From Bombus terrestris (Eukaryota > Arthropoda > Insecta > Hymenoptera > Apidae), in NCBI RefSeq assembly GCF_910591885.1, contig NW_025963557.1:1302001-1366000 (forward strand): a stretch of DNA of 64,000 nt, read 5' to 3'. Each line of letters begins with the position of its first letter. The stretch's first letter is position 1. The notes beneath the pieces were generated by a model, which was not told where the DNA came from, ran no database searches, and saw nothing but the letters and a program-made list of their open reading frames with translations. The translations under genes were made by a program, and so were the position numbers. This document shows positions 1-11,917 of the stretch, piece after piece.

Positions 1-840
1 GTATTACGTTATAACGTATCATGTCATGTAGTATTACGTTATAACGTATGACGTTACGACGTATTACGTTATAACGTATGATGTTATGGAGTATTACGTT
101 ATAACGTATGATGTTATGGAGTATTACGTTATAACGAATGACATCATGTGGTATTACTTTACTACGAATAACGTTATATTGTGTTACTTTATAACGTATG
201 GCGTTATGTAGTGTTACGTTATAACGTATGACGTCGTGTAGTATTAGGTTATAACGTATGACGTCGTGTAGTATTAGGTTATAACGTATGACGGTATGTA
301 TTATTACGATACAACGTAATACGTTATGCAGTATTAGGTTATAACGTATGACGTCATGTAGTTTTGCGTTATAACGGATGAAGTTACGCAGTATTACGTT
401 ATAACGTATGATGTTATGGAGTATTACGTTATAACGTATGACGTCATGTTGTATTACTTTACTACGAATAACGTTATATTGTGTTACTTTATAACGTATG
501 GCGTTATGTAGTGTTACGTTATAACGTATGATGTTATGGAGTATTACGTTATAACGTATGACGTCATGTGGTATTACTTTACTGCGAATAACGTTATATT
601 GTGTAACTTTATAACGTATGGCGTTATGTAGTGTTACGTTATAACGTATGACGTCGTGTAGTATTACGTTATAACGTATGACGTTATGTATTATTACGAT
701 ATAACGTAATACGTTATGCAATATTAGGTTATAACGTATGACGTTACGCAGTATTACGTTATAACGTATGATCTTATGGAGTATTACGTTATAACGTATG
801 CCGTCATGTAGTATTACGTTATAACATATGACGTCATGTA

Positions 841-930
841 CTATTACGATATAACGTACAACGTTATATAGAATTACGATATAACGCACAACGTTATATC
901 GTATTACGTTATAACGTATCATGTAATGTA
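841..930 (+). repeat. Three-monomer cassette with fixed order
   Basis: Three unusual variants occur together: a unit containing CGTACAACG, one beginning GAATTACG and containing CGCACAACG, and one with CGTATCATGT. The trio recurs in the same order very many times, for example ending near 2046, 3246, 4174, 6423, 7143 and 33,662. The GACGTC core is altered in all three, so the cassette is a local gap in the CRE-like motif series. Some copies lack the third member and run into a unit with ATGAGGTCATGTG. Confidence 0.85.
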
Positions 931-1140
931 GTATTACGTTACAACGTATGACGTTACGCAGTATTACGTTATAACGTATGATGTTATGGAGTATTACGTT
1001 ATAACGTATGACGTCATGTGGTATTACTTTACTACGAATAACGTTATATTGTGTTACTTTATAACGTATGGCGTTATGTAGTGTTACGTTATAACGCATG
1101 ACGTCGTGTAGTATTAGGTTATAACGTATGACGTTATGTA

Positions 1141-1500
1141 TTATTACGATACAACGTAATACGTTATGCAGTATTAGGTTATAACGTATGACGTTACGCA
1201 GTATTACGTTATAACGTATGATGTTATGGAGTATTACGTTATAACGTATGACGTCATGTGGTATTACTTTACTACGAATAACGTTATATTGTGTTACTTT
1301 ATAACGTATGGCGTTATGTAGTGTTACGTTATAACGTATGACGTCGTGTAGTATTAGGTTATAACGTATGACGTTATGTATCATTACGATACAACGTAAT
1401 ACGTTATGCAGTATTAGGTTATAACGTATGACGTCATGTAGTTTTGCGTTATAACGTATGACGTTACGCAGTATTACGTTATAACGTATGATGTTATGGA
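1141..1500 (+). repeat. Local higher-order repeat of 8 to 9 monomers
   Basis: The eight units at 1141-1380 are repeated in order from 1381, with one extra GTTTTGCG-type unit at 1441, giving a 240- to 270-bp higher-order period. Corresponding units are much more alike than neighbouring units, which defines a higher-order repeat. The same variant order recurs in many other places, for example 28,589-28,858 and 29,069-29,308, so it is an old organisational unit of the array. Confidence 0.85.
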
Positions 1501-1800
1501 GTATTAAGTTATAACGTATGACGTCATGTAGTATTACTTTACTACGAATAACGTTATATTGTGTTACTTTATGACGTATGACGTCATGTAGTATTACTTT
1601 ATGACGTATGACGTCATGTAGTATTATTTTATGACGTACGACGTCATGTAGTATTAGGCTATAACGTATGACGTTATGTATTATTACGATATAACGTATG
1701 ACGCCATGTAGTATTACGTTATAACATATGACGTCATGTAGTATTACGATATAACGTATGACGTCATGTGGTATTACGTTATTACGAATAACGTTATATT

Positions 1801-1844
1801 GTGTTACTTTATGTAGTATGACTTATGTAGTATGACGTGATGTA
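1801..1844 (+). repeat. Hinge element, 44 bp, first of 49 copies
   Basis: It consists of three half-units: GTGTTACTTTATGTA (starts like half A, ends like half B), GTATGACTTATGTA (half B lacking one G, 14 bp) and GTATGACGTGATGTA (half B). It moves the monomer register by 14 bp and so breaks reading frames. Hinge starts: 1801, 3735, 3959, 4363, 5937, 7571, 9775, 12548, 13792, 14826, 17599, 19293, 21247, 23931, 26311, 28305, 30689, 32863, 33267, 33881, 34225, 36878, 37252, 37806, 40310, 40684, 41238, 41582, 42136, 43469, 45343, 46286, 47980, 48534, 50948, 51322, 51876, 53239, 53613, 54107, 54630, 56684, 57388, 58872, 59246, 59740, 60263, 62707, 63411. All share the 14-bp middle part, so all descend from one event. 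Confidence 0.95.
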
Positions 1845-2984
1845 GTATTACCTTATAATGTATGACGTTATGTAGTGTTACGATATAACGTATGACGTCA
1901 TGTAGTAATACGTTATAACGTATGCCGTCATTTAGTATTTCGTTATAACATATGACGTCATGTACTATTACGATATAACGTACAACGTTATATAGAATTA
2001 CGATATAACGCACAACGTTATGTCGTGTTACGTTATAACGTATCATGTCATGTAGTATTACGTTATAACGTATGACGATACGACGTATTACGTTATAACG
2101 TATGATGTTATGGAGTATTACGTTATAACGTATGACGTCATGTGGTATTACTTTACTACGAATAACGTTATATTGTGTTACTTTATAACGTATGGCGTTA
2201 TTTAGTTTTACGTTATATCGTATGACGTCGTGTAGTATTACGTTATAACGTATGACGTTATGTATTATTACGATATAAAGTAATACGTTATGCAGTATTA
2301 CGTTATAACGTATGATGTTATGGAGTATTACGTTATAACGTATGCCGTCATGTAGTATTACGTTATAACGTATGACGTTATGGAGTATGACGTTATAACG
2401 TATGACGTCATGTGGTATTACGTTATTACGAATATCGTTACATTGTGTTACGTTATAACGTATTTAGTAGTGTAGTTTTACGTTATAACGTATGCCGTCA
2501 TGTAGTATTACGTTATAACATAAGACGTCATGTAGTATTACGTTATAACGTATGACGTTATGTTCTATTACGATATAACGTATGACGTTATGTATTATTA
2601 CGATATAACGTATGTCGTTATGGAGTATTACATTATAACGTATGACGTCATGTGGTATTACTTTACTACGAATAACGTTATATTGTGTTACTTTATAACG
2701 TATGGCGTTATGTAGTGTTACGTTATAACGTATGACGTCGTGTAGTATTACGTTACAACGTATGACGTTATGTATTATTACGATATAACGTAATACGTTA
2801 TGCAGTATTAGGTTATAACGTATGACGTTACGCAGTATTACGTTATAACGTATGACGTTATGTTCTATTACGATATAACGTATGACGTTATGTTCTATTA
2901 CGATATAACGTATGACGTTATGTATTATTACGATATAACGTATGTCGTTATGGAGTATTACATTATAACGTATGACGTCATGTG

Positions 2985-3104
2985 GTATTACGTTATTACG
3001 AATATCGTAATAATGTGTTACTTTATCACGTATGACGTCATGTAGTATTACGTTATTACGAATATCGTAATAATGTGTTACTTTATCACGTATGACGTCA
3101 TGTA
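2985..3104 (+). repeat. Exact 60-bp tandem duplication
   Basis: The two-monomer stretch 2985-3044 is repeated without change at 3045-3104. It contains the rare GTAATAATGTG and CTTTATCACG variants, so the identity is not just background similarity. Two identical TGTTCTATTACGAT units also lie next to each other nearby at about 2850-2909. Confidence 0.9.
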
Positions 3105-5936
3105 GTATTACTTCATGACGTATGACGTCATGTAGTATTACGTTATAACATATGACGTCATGTAGTATTACGATATAACGTACAACGTTGCATAGAATTA
3201 CGATATAACGCACAACGTTATGTCGTATTACGTTATAACGTATCATGTCATGTAGTATTACGTTATAACGTATGACGTTATGGAGTATTACGTTATAACG
3301 TATGTCGTCATGTGGTATTACTTTACTACGAAGAACGTTATATTTTGTTACTTCATAACTTATGGCGTTATGTAGTGTTACGTTATAACGTATGACGTCG
3401 TGTAGTATTACGTTATAACGTATGACGTTATGGAGTATTACGTTATAACGTATGACCTCATGTGGTATTACGTTATTACGAATATCGTTACATTGTGTTA
3501 CGTTATAACGTAATTAGTCGTGTAGTATTACGTTATAACGTATGACGTTATGTATTATTACGATATAACGTAATACGTTATGCAGTATTGGGTTATAACG
3601 TATGACGTCATGTAGTTTTGCGTTATAACGTATGACGTTACGCAGTATTACGTTATAACGTATGATGTTATGGAGTATTACGTTATAACGTATGATGTCA
3701 TGTGGTATTACGTTATTACGAATAACGTTATATTGTGTTACTTTCTGTAGTATGACTTATGTAGTATGACGTGATGTAGCATTACTTTGTAATGTATGAC
3801 GTTATGCAGCATTACGGTATTACGAATAACGTTGTATTGTGTTACTTTATAACGTATGACGTTATGTAGTGTTACGTTATAACGTATGACGTCGTGTAGA
3901 ATTACGTTATAACGTATGACGTCATGTTGTATTACGATATTACGAATAACGTTATATTGTGTTACTTTATGTAGTATGACTTATGTAGTATGACGTGATG
4001 TAGTATTACCTTATAATGTATGACGTTATGTAGTGTTACGTTATAACGTATGACGTCGTGTAGTATTACATTATAACATATGACGTCATGTACTATTACG
4101 ATATAACGTACAACGTTATATAGAATTACGATATAACGCACAACGTTATGTCGTATTACGTTATAACGTATCATGTCATGTAGTATTACGTTATAACGTA
4201 TGACGGTATGAAGTATTACGTTATTCCGTATAACGTTATATAGTGTTACTTTATGAAGTATGACGCCATGTAGTATTACGTTATAACATATGACGTCATG
4301 TAGTATTAAGATATAACGTATGACGTCATGTGGTATTACGTTATTACGAATAACGTTATATTGTGTTACTTTATGTAGTATGACTTATGTAGTATGACGT
4401 GATGTAGTATTACCTTATAATGTATGACGTTATGTAGTGTTACGTTATAACGTATGACGTCGTGTAGTATTACATTATAACATATGACGTCATGTACTAT
4501 TACGATATAACGTACAACGTTATATAGAATTACGATATAACGCACAACGTTATGTCGTATTACGTTATAACGTATCATGTCATGTAGTATTACGTTATAA
4601 CGTATGACGTTACGACGTATTACGTTATAACGTATGATGTTATGGAGTATTACGTTATAACGTATGATGTTATGGAGTATTACGTTATAACGAATGACAT
4701 CATGTGGTATTACTTTACTACGAATAACGTTATATTGTGTTACTTTATAACGTATGGCGTTATGTAGTGTTACGTTATATCGTATGACGTCGTGTAGTAT
4801 TACGCTATAACGTATGACGTTATGTATTATTACGATATAAAGTAATACGTTATGCAGTATTAGGTTATAACGTATGACGTCATGTAGTTTTGCGTTATAA
4901 CGTATGACGTTACGCAGTATTACGTTATAACGTATGATGTTATGGAGTATTACGTTATAACGTATGACGTCATGTGGTATTACTTTACTACGAATAACGT
5001 TATATTGCGTTACTTTATAACGTATGGCGTTATGTAGTGTTACGTTATTACGTATGACGTCGTGTAGTATTACGTTATAACGTATGACGTTATGTATTAT
5101 TACGATATAACGTAATACGTTATGCAGAATTAGGTTATAACGTATGGCGTTATGTTGTATTACGATATAACGTATGACGTCATGTAATATTACGTTATAA
5201 CGTATGGCGTTATGTTGTATTACGATATAACGTATGACGTCATGTGGTATTACGTTATTGCTAATAACGGTATATTGTGTTACTTTATGACGTATGACAT
5301 CATGTAGTATTACGATATAACGTACAACGTTACATAGAATTACAATGTAACGCACAACGTTATGTCGTATTACGTTATAACGTATCATGTCATGTAGTAT
5401 TACGTTATAACGTATGACGTTATGGAGTATTACGTTGTAACGTATGATGTCATGTGGTATGACGTTATCACGAATATCGTAATATTGTGTTACTTTATGA
5501 CGTATGACGTCATGTAGTATTACTTTATGTCGTATGCCGTCATGTAGTATTACGTTATAACATATGACGTCATGTAGTATTACGATATAACGTACAACGT
5601 TGCATAGAATTACGATATAACGCACAACGTTATGTCGTATTACGTTATAACGTATAATGTCATGTAGTATTACGTTATAACGTATGACGTTATGGAGTAT
5701 TACGTTATAACGTATGTCGTCATGTGGTATTACTTTACTACGAAGAACGTTATATTTTGTTACTTCATAACTTATGGCGTTATGTAGTGTTACGTTATTC
5801 CGTATAACGTTATATAGTGTTACTTTATGAAGTATGACGTTATGTTGTATTACGTTATAACGTATGACGTCATGTAGCATTAGGATATAACTTATTACGT
5901 TATGTAGTATTACGTTATTACGAATAACGTTATATT

Positions 5937-5980
5937 GTGTTACTTTATGTAGTATGACTTATGTAGTATGACGTGATATA
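5937..5980 (+). repeat. Hinge subtype L (left-half type)
   Basis: In this subtype the third half-unit ends GATATA instead of GATGTA and the next monomer begins GTATTACC. Copies start at 5937, 7571, 9775, 12548, 14826, 17599, 21247, 23931 and 28305, none further right. A conserved pre-hinge flank goes with it: a unit beginning GCATTAGGATATAACTT lies 60 bp upstream of most copies. The 23931 copy carries GGCCCG in place of GACGTG. Confidence 0.88.
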
Positions 5981-6709
5981 GTATTACCTTATAATGTATG
6001 ACGTTATGTAGCATTACGGTATTACGAATAACGTTGTATTGTGTTACTTTATAACGTATGACGTTATTTAGTGTTACGTTATAACGTATGACGTCGTGTA
6101 GTATTACGTTATAACGTATGACGTTATGTATTATTACGATATAGCGTACAACGTTATATAGAATTACGATATAACGCACAACGTTATGTCGTGTTACGTT
6201 ATAACGTATGAGGTCATGTGGTATTACGTTATTACGAATATCGTAATATTGTGTTACTTTATGAGTTATGACGTCATGTAGTATTACTTTATGACGTATG
6301 ACGTCATGTAGTATTACGTTATAACATACGACGTCATGTAGTATTACGATATAACGTACAACGTTACATAGAATTACAATGTAACGCACAACGTTATGTC
6401 GTATTACGTTATAACGTATCATGTCATGTAGTATTACGTTATAACGTATGACGTCATGGAGTATTACGTTATAACGTATGAGGTCATGTGGTATTACTTT
6501 ATTACGAATATCGTAATGTTGTGTTACTTTATGAGGTATGACGTCATGTAGTATTACTTTATGACGTATGACATCATGTAGTATTACGTTATAACATATG
6601 ACGTCATGTAGTATTACGATATAACGTACAACGTTATATAGAATTACGATATAACGCACAACGTTATGTCGCATTACGTTATAACGTATCATGTCATGTA
6701 GTATTACGT

Positions 6710-7078
6710 TATAACGTATGACGTTATGGAGTATTACGTTGTAACGTATGATGTCATGTGGTATTACGTTATCACGAATATCGTAATATTGTGTTACTTT
6801 ATGACGTATGACGTCATGTAGTATTACTTTATGACGTATGACGTCATGTAGTATTACGTTATAACATATGACGTCATGTAGTATTACGATATAACGTATG
6901 ACGTTATGGAGTATTACGTTGTAACGTATGATGTCATGTGGTATTACGTTATCACGAATATCGTAATATTGTGTTACTTTATGACGTATGACGTCATGTA
7001 GTATTACTTTATGACGTATGACGTCATGTAGTATTACGTTATAACATATGACGTCATGTAGTATTACGATATAACGTA
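6710..7078 (+). repeat. Exact 180-bp (six-monomer) tandem duplication
   Basis: Bases 6710-6898 equal 6890-7078 without a mismatch, at an offset of exactly 180 bp. The duplicated piece carries the GTAACGTATGATGTC, TATCACGAATATCG and CTTTATGACG variants. Since typical neighbouring monomers differ at several of 30 positions, perfect identity over 189 bases marks a recent event. Confidence 0.92.
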
Positions 7079-9294
7079 CAACGTTATATAGAATTACGAT
7101 ATAACGCACAACGTTATGTCGTATTACGTTATAACGTATCATGTCATGTAGTATTACGTTATAACGTATGACGTTATGGAGTATTACGTTGTAACGTATG
7201 ATGTCATGTGGTATTACGTTATAACGAATATCGTAATATTGTGTTACTTTATGACGAATGGCGTCATGTGGTATTACTTTATGACGTATGACGACATGTA
7301 GTATTACTTTATGACGTATGACGTCATGTAGTATTAGGTTATAACGTATGACGTTATGCATTATTACGATACAACGTATGGCTTTATGTGGTATTACGAT
7401 ATAACGTATGACGTCATGTGGTATTACGTTATTCCGTATAACGTTATACAGTGTTACTTTATGAAGTATGACGTTATGTTGTATTACGTTATAACGTATG
7501 ACGTCATGTAGCATTAGGATATAACTTATTACGTTATGTAGTATTACGTTATTGCGAATAACGTTATATTGTGTTACTTTATGTAGTATGACTTATGTAG
7601 TATGACGTGATATAGTATTACCTTATAATGTATGACGTTATGTAGCATTACGGTATTACGAATAACGTTGTATTCTGTTACTTTATAACGTATGACGTTA
7701 TTTAGTGTTACGTTATAACGCATGACGTCGTGTAGTATTACATTATAACGTATGACGTTATGTATTATTACGATATAACGTAATACGTTATGCAGTATTG
7801 GGTTATAACGCATGACGTCATGTAGTTTTGCGTTATAACGTATGACGTTACGCAGTATTACGTTATAACGTATGATGTTATGGAGTATTACGTTATAACG
7901 TATGACGTTATGTATTATTACGATATAGCGTACAACGTTATATAGAATTACGATATAACGCACAACGTGATGTCGTATTACGTTATAACGTATGAGGTCA
8001 TGTGGTATTACGTTATTACGAATATCGTAATATTGTGTTACCTTATGAGGTATGACGTCATGTAGTATTACGTTATAACATATGACGTCATGTAGTATTA
8101 CGATATAACGTACAACGTTACATAGAATTACGATGTAACGCACAACGTTATGTCGCATTACGTTATAACGTATCATGTCATGTAGTATTGCGTTATAAAG
8201 TATGACCTTATGGAGTATTACGTTATAACGTATGAGGTCATGTGGTATTACGTTATAACATATGACGTTATGTATTATTACGATATAGCGTACAACGTTA
8301 TATAGAATTACGATATAGCGCACAACGTTATGTCCTATTACGTTATAACGTATCATGTAATGTAGTATTACGTTATAAAGTATGACGTTATGGAGTATTA
8401 CGTTATAACGTATGAGGTCATGTGGTATTACGTTATCACGAATATCGTAATATTGTGTTACTTTATGACGTATGACGTCATGTAGTATTACGTTATTACG
8501 AATATCGTAATATTGTGTTACTTTATGATGTATGACGTCATGTACTATTACGTCATAACGTATGACGGTATGAAATATTACGTTATTCCGTACAACGTTA
8601 TATTGTGTTACCTTATGAAGTGTGACCTTATGTTGTATTACGTTATAACGTATGCCGTCATGTAGTATTAGGATATAACTTATTACGTTATGTAGTATTA
8701 CGTTATTACGAATAACGTTATATAGTGATACTTTATAACGTATGACCTTATGTTGTGTTACGTTATAACGTATGACGTCATGTAGTATTACGATATAACG
8801 TACTACGTTATATAGAATTACGATATAACCCACAACGTTATGTCGTATTACGTTATAACGTATCATGTCATGTAGTATTACTTTATGACGTATGACGTCA
8901 TGTAGTATTAGGTTATAACGTATGACGTTATGTACTATTACGATATAACGTATGGCGTTATGTAGTATTACGATATAACGTATGACGTCATGTGGTATTA
9001 CTTTATTGCGAATAACGTTATATTGTGTTACTTTATGACGTATGACGTCATGTAGTATTACGTTATAACGTATGACGGTATGAAGTATTACGATATAACG
9101 TACAACGTTACATAGGATTACGATGTAACGCACCACGTTATGTCGTATTACGTTATAACGTATCATGTCATGTAGTATTATGTAATAACGTATGACGTCA
9201 TGTGGTATTACGTTATTACGAAGGACGTTATATTGTGTTACTTTATGACGTATGACGTCATGTAGTATTACTTTATGACGTATGACGTCATGTA

Positions 9295-9324
9295 GTATTA
9301 CGTTATAACGTATGACGTCATGTA
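9295..9324 (+). repeat. Exact consensus monomer with two perfect palindromes
   Basis: This copy matches the consensus. TACGTTATAACGTA at 9299-9312 and ATGACGTCAT at 9312-9321 are each identical to their reverse complement and share one base, so 23 of 30 bases lie in dyad symmetry. The second contains TGACGTCA, the consensus bZIP (CREB/ATF) octamer, around an AatII-type GACGTC core. The first contains TTATAA. Whether any factor binds is not shown by the sequence. Confidence 0.9.
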
Positions 9325-10508
9325 GTATTACGATATAACGTACAACGTTACATAGAGTTACGATGTAACGCACAACGTTATGTCGTATTACGTTATAACG
9401 TATCATGTCATGTAGTATTACGTTATAACGTATGACGTTATGGAGTATTACGTTGTAACGTATGATGTCATGTGGTATTACGTTATAACGAATACCGTAA
9501 TATTGTGTTACTTCATGACGAATGGCGTCATGTAGTATTACTTTATGACGTATGACGACATGTAGTATTACTTTATGACGTATGACGTCATGTAGTATTA
9601 CGTCATAACGTATGACGGTATGGAGTATTACGTTATTCCGTATAACGTTATATAGTGTTACTTTATGAAGTATGACGTTATGTTGTATTACGTTATAACG
9701 TATGACGTCATGTAGCATTAGGATATAACTTATTACGTTATGTAGTATTACGTTATTGCGAATAACGTTATATTGTGTTACTTTATGTAGTATGACTTAT
9801 GTAGTATGACGTGATATAGTATTACCTTATAATGTATGACGTTATGTAGCATTACGGTATTACGAATAACGTTGTATTGTGTTACTTTATAACGTATGAC
9901 GTTATTTAGTGTTACGTTATAACGCATGACGTCGTGTAGTATTACATTATAACGTATGACGTTATGTATTATTACGATATCACGTAATACGTTATGCAGT
10001 ATTGGGTTATAACGTATGACGTCATGTAGTTTTGCGTTATAACGTATGACGTTACGCAGTATTACGTTATAACGTATGATGTTATGGAGTATTACGTTAT
10101 AAAGTATGACGTTATGGAGTATTTCGTTATAACGTATGAGGTCATGTGGAATTACGTTATCACGAATATCGTAATATTGTGTTACTTTATGACGTATGAC
10201 GTCATGTAGTATTACTTTATGACGTATGACGTCATGTAGTATTACTTTATGACGTATGACGTCATGTAGTATTACGTTATAACATATAACGTCATGTAGT
10301 ATTACGATATAACGTACAACGTTGCATAGAATTACGATATAACGCACAACGTTATGTCGTATTACGTTATAACGTATCATGTCATGTAGTATTACGTTAT
10401 AACGTTCTCCGTTATGGAGTATTACGTTGAAACGTATGATGTCATGTGGTATTACGTTATAACGATTATCCTAATATTGTGTTACTTTAAGACGAATGAC
10501 GTCATGTA

Positions 10509-10537
10509 GTATTACCTATGACGCATGACGACATGTA
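10509..10537 (+). repeat. 29-bp monomer, 1-bp deletion (A copy 1)
   Basis: The unit reads GTATTACCTATGACG where related units have GTATTACTTTATGACG. It shifts the register by one base and ends a minus-strand open frame. The same deletion is at 15,560-15,588 in A copy 2, so it existed before the 5-kb duplication. Confidence 0.9.
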
Positions 10538-11857
10538 GTATTATTTTATGACGTATGACGTCATGTAGTATTAGGTTATAACGTATGACGTTATGTATTA
10601 TTACGATATAACGTATGGCGTTATGTAGTATTACGTTATAACGTATGACGTTATGTATTATTACGATATAGCGTACAACGTTATATAGAACTACGATATA
10701 ACCCACAACGTTATGTCGTATTACGTTATAACGTATGAGGTCATGTGGTATTACGTTATTACGAATATCGTAATATTGTGTTACTTTATGAGGTGTGACG
10801 TCATGTAGTATTACTTTATGACGTATGACGTCATGTAGTATTACTTTATGACGTATGACGTTATGTATTATTACGATATAACGTATGACGTTATGCAGTA
10901 TTAGGTTATAACGTATGACGTTATGTATTATTACGATATAGCGTACAACGTTATATAGAATTACGATATAACGCACAACGTTATGTCGCATTACGTTATA
11001 ACGTATGAGGTCGTGTGGTATTACGTTATTACGAATATCGTAATATTGTGTTACTTTATAACGTATGACGTCATGTAGTATCACGTTATTACGAATATCG
11101 TAATATTGTGTTACGTTATAACGTATGACGTCGTGTAGTATTACGTTATAACGTATGACGTTATGTATTATTACGATTTAACGTAATACGTTATGCAGTA
11201 TTAGGTTATAACGTATGACGTCATGTGGTATTACGTTATTACGAATATCGTAATATTGTGTTACTTTATGAGATATGACGTCATGTAGTATTACTTTATG
11301 ACGTATGACGTAATGTAGTATTACGTTATAACATACGACGTCATGTAGTATTACGATATAACGTACAACGATACATAGAATTACGATGTAACGCACAACG
11401 TTATGTCGTATTACGTTATAACGTATCATGTCATGTAGTATTATGTTATAACGTATGACGTCATGTGGTATTACGTTATTACGAAGAACGTTATATTGTG
11501 TTACTTTATAACGTATGACGTCATGTAGTATTACGTTATTACGAATATCGTAATATTGTGTTACTTTATGACGTATGACGTCATGTACTATTTCGTCATA
11601 ACGTATGACGGTATGAAATATTACGTTATTCCGTATAACGTTATATTGTGTTACCTTATGAAGTGTGACCTTATGTTGTACTACGTTATAACGTATGCCG
11701 TCATGTAGTATTAGGATATAACTTATTACGTTATGTAGTATTACGTTATTACGAATAACGTTATATGGTGATACTTTATAACGTATGACCTTATGTTGTG
11801 TTACGTTATAACGTATGACGTCATGTAGTATTACGATATAACGTACTACGTTATATA

Positions 11858-11917
11858 GAATTACGATATAACGCTCAACGTTATATAGAATTACGATATA
11901 ACGCTCAACGTTATGTC
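11858..11917 (+). repeat. Single-monomer duplication within A
   Basis: Two adjacent units both begin GAATTACG and contain CGCTCAACG. The pair is also in A copy 2 at 16,909-16,968. A third relative around 20,650-20,700 has only one such unit, so it represents the state before this duplication. Confidence 0.85.

Larger units (their letters stand above)
1..1800 (+). repeat. Hinge-free satellite segment, 60 monomers in register
   Basis: All sixty units start at positions equal to 1 modulo 30, with no indel. Variants follow a recurring order: a unit ending ATGTTATGGA, one ending GTCATGTG, one with ACTTTACTACG, one beginning GTGTTACTTT, one ending GTCGTGTA, one beginning GTATTAGG, one beginning TTATTACGAT, sometimes a GTTTTGCG unit, then again ATGTTATGGA. 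The TTATTACGAT-type unit recurs at 301, 691, 1141 and (as TCATTACGAT) 1381. The left edge is cut by the window. Confidence 0.95.
1801..9002 (+). repeat. Satellite segment with sparse hinges
   Basis: Hinges at 1801, 3735, 3959, 4363, 5937, 7571 lie 224 to 1934 bp apart, each distance being 44 plus a multiple of 30. No other indel was found. The segment includes two clear small duplications, listed separately, and repeated runs of the three-monomer cassette. The parts before the hinges at 5937, 7571 and 9775 share a flank of about 150 bp. Confidence 0.85.
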
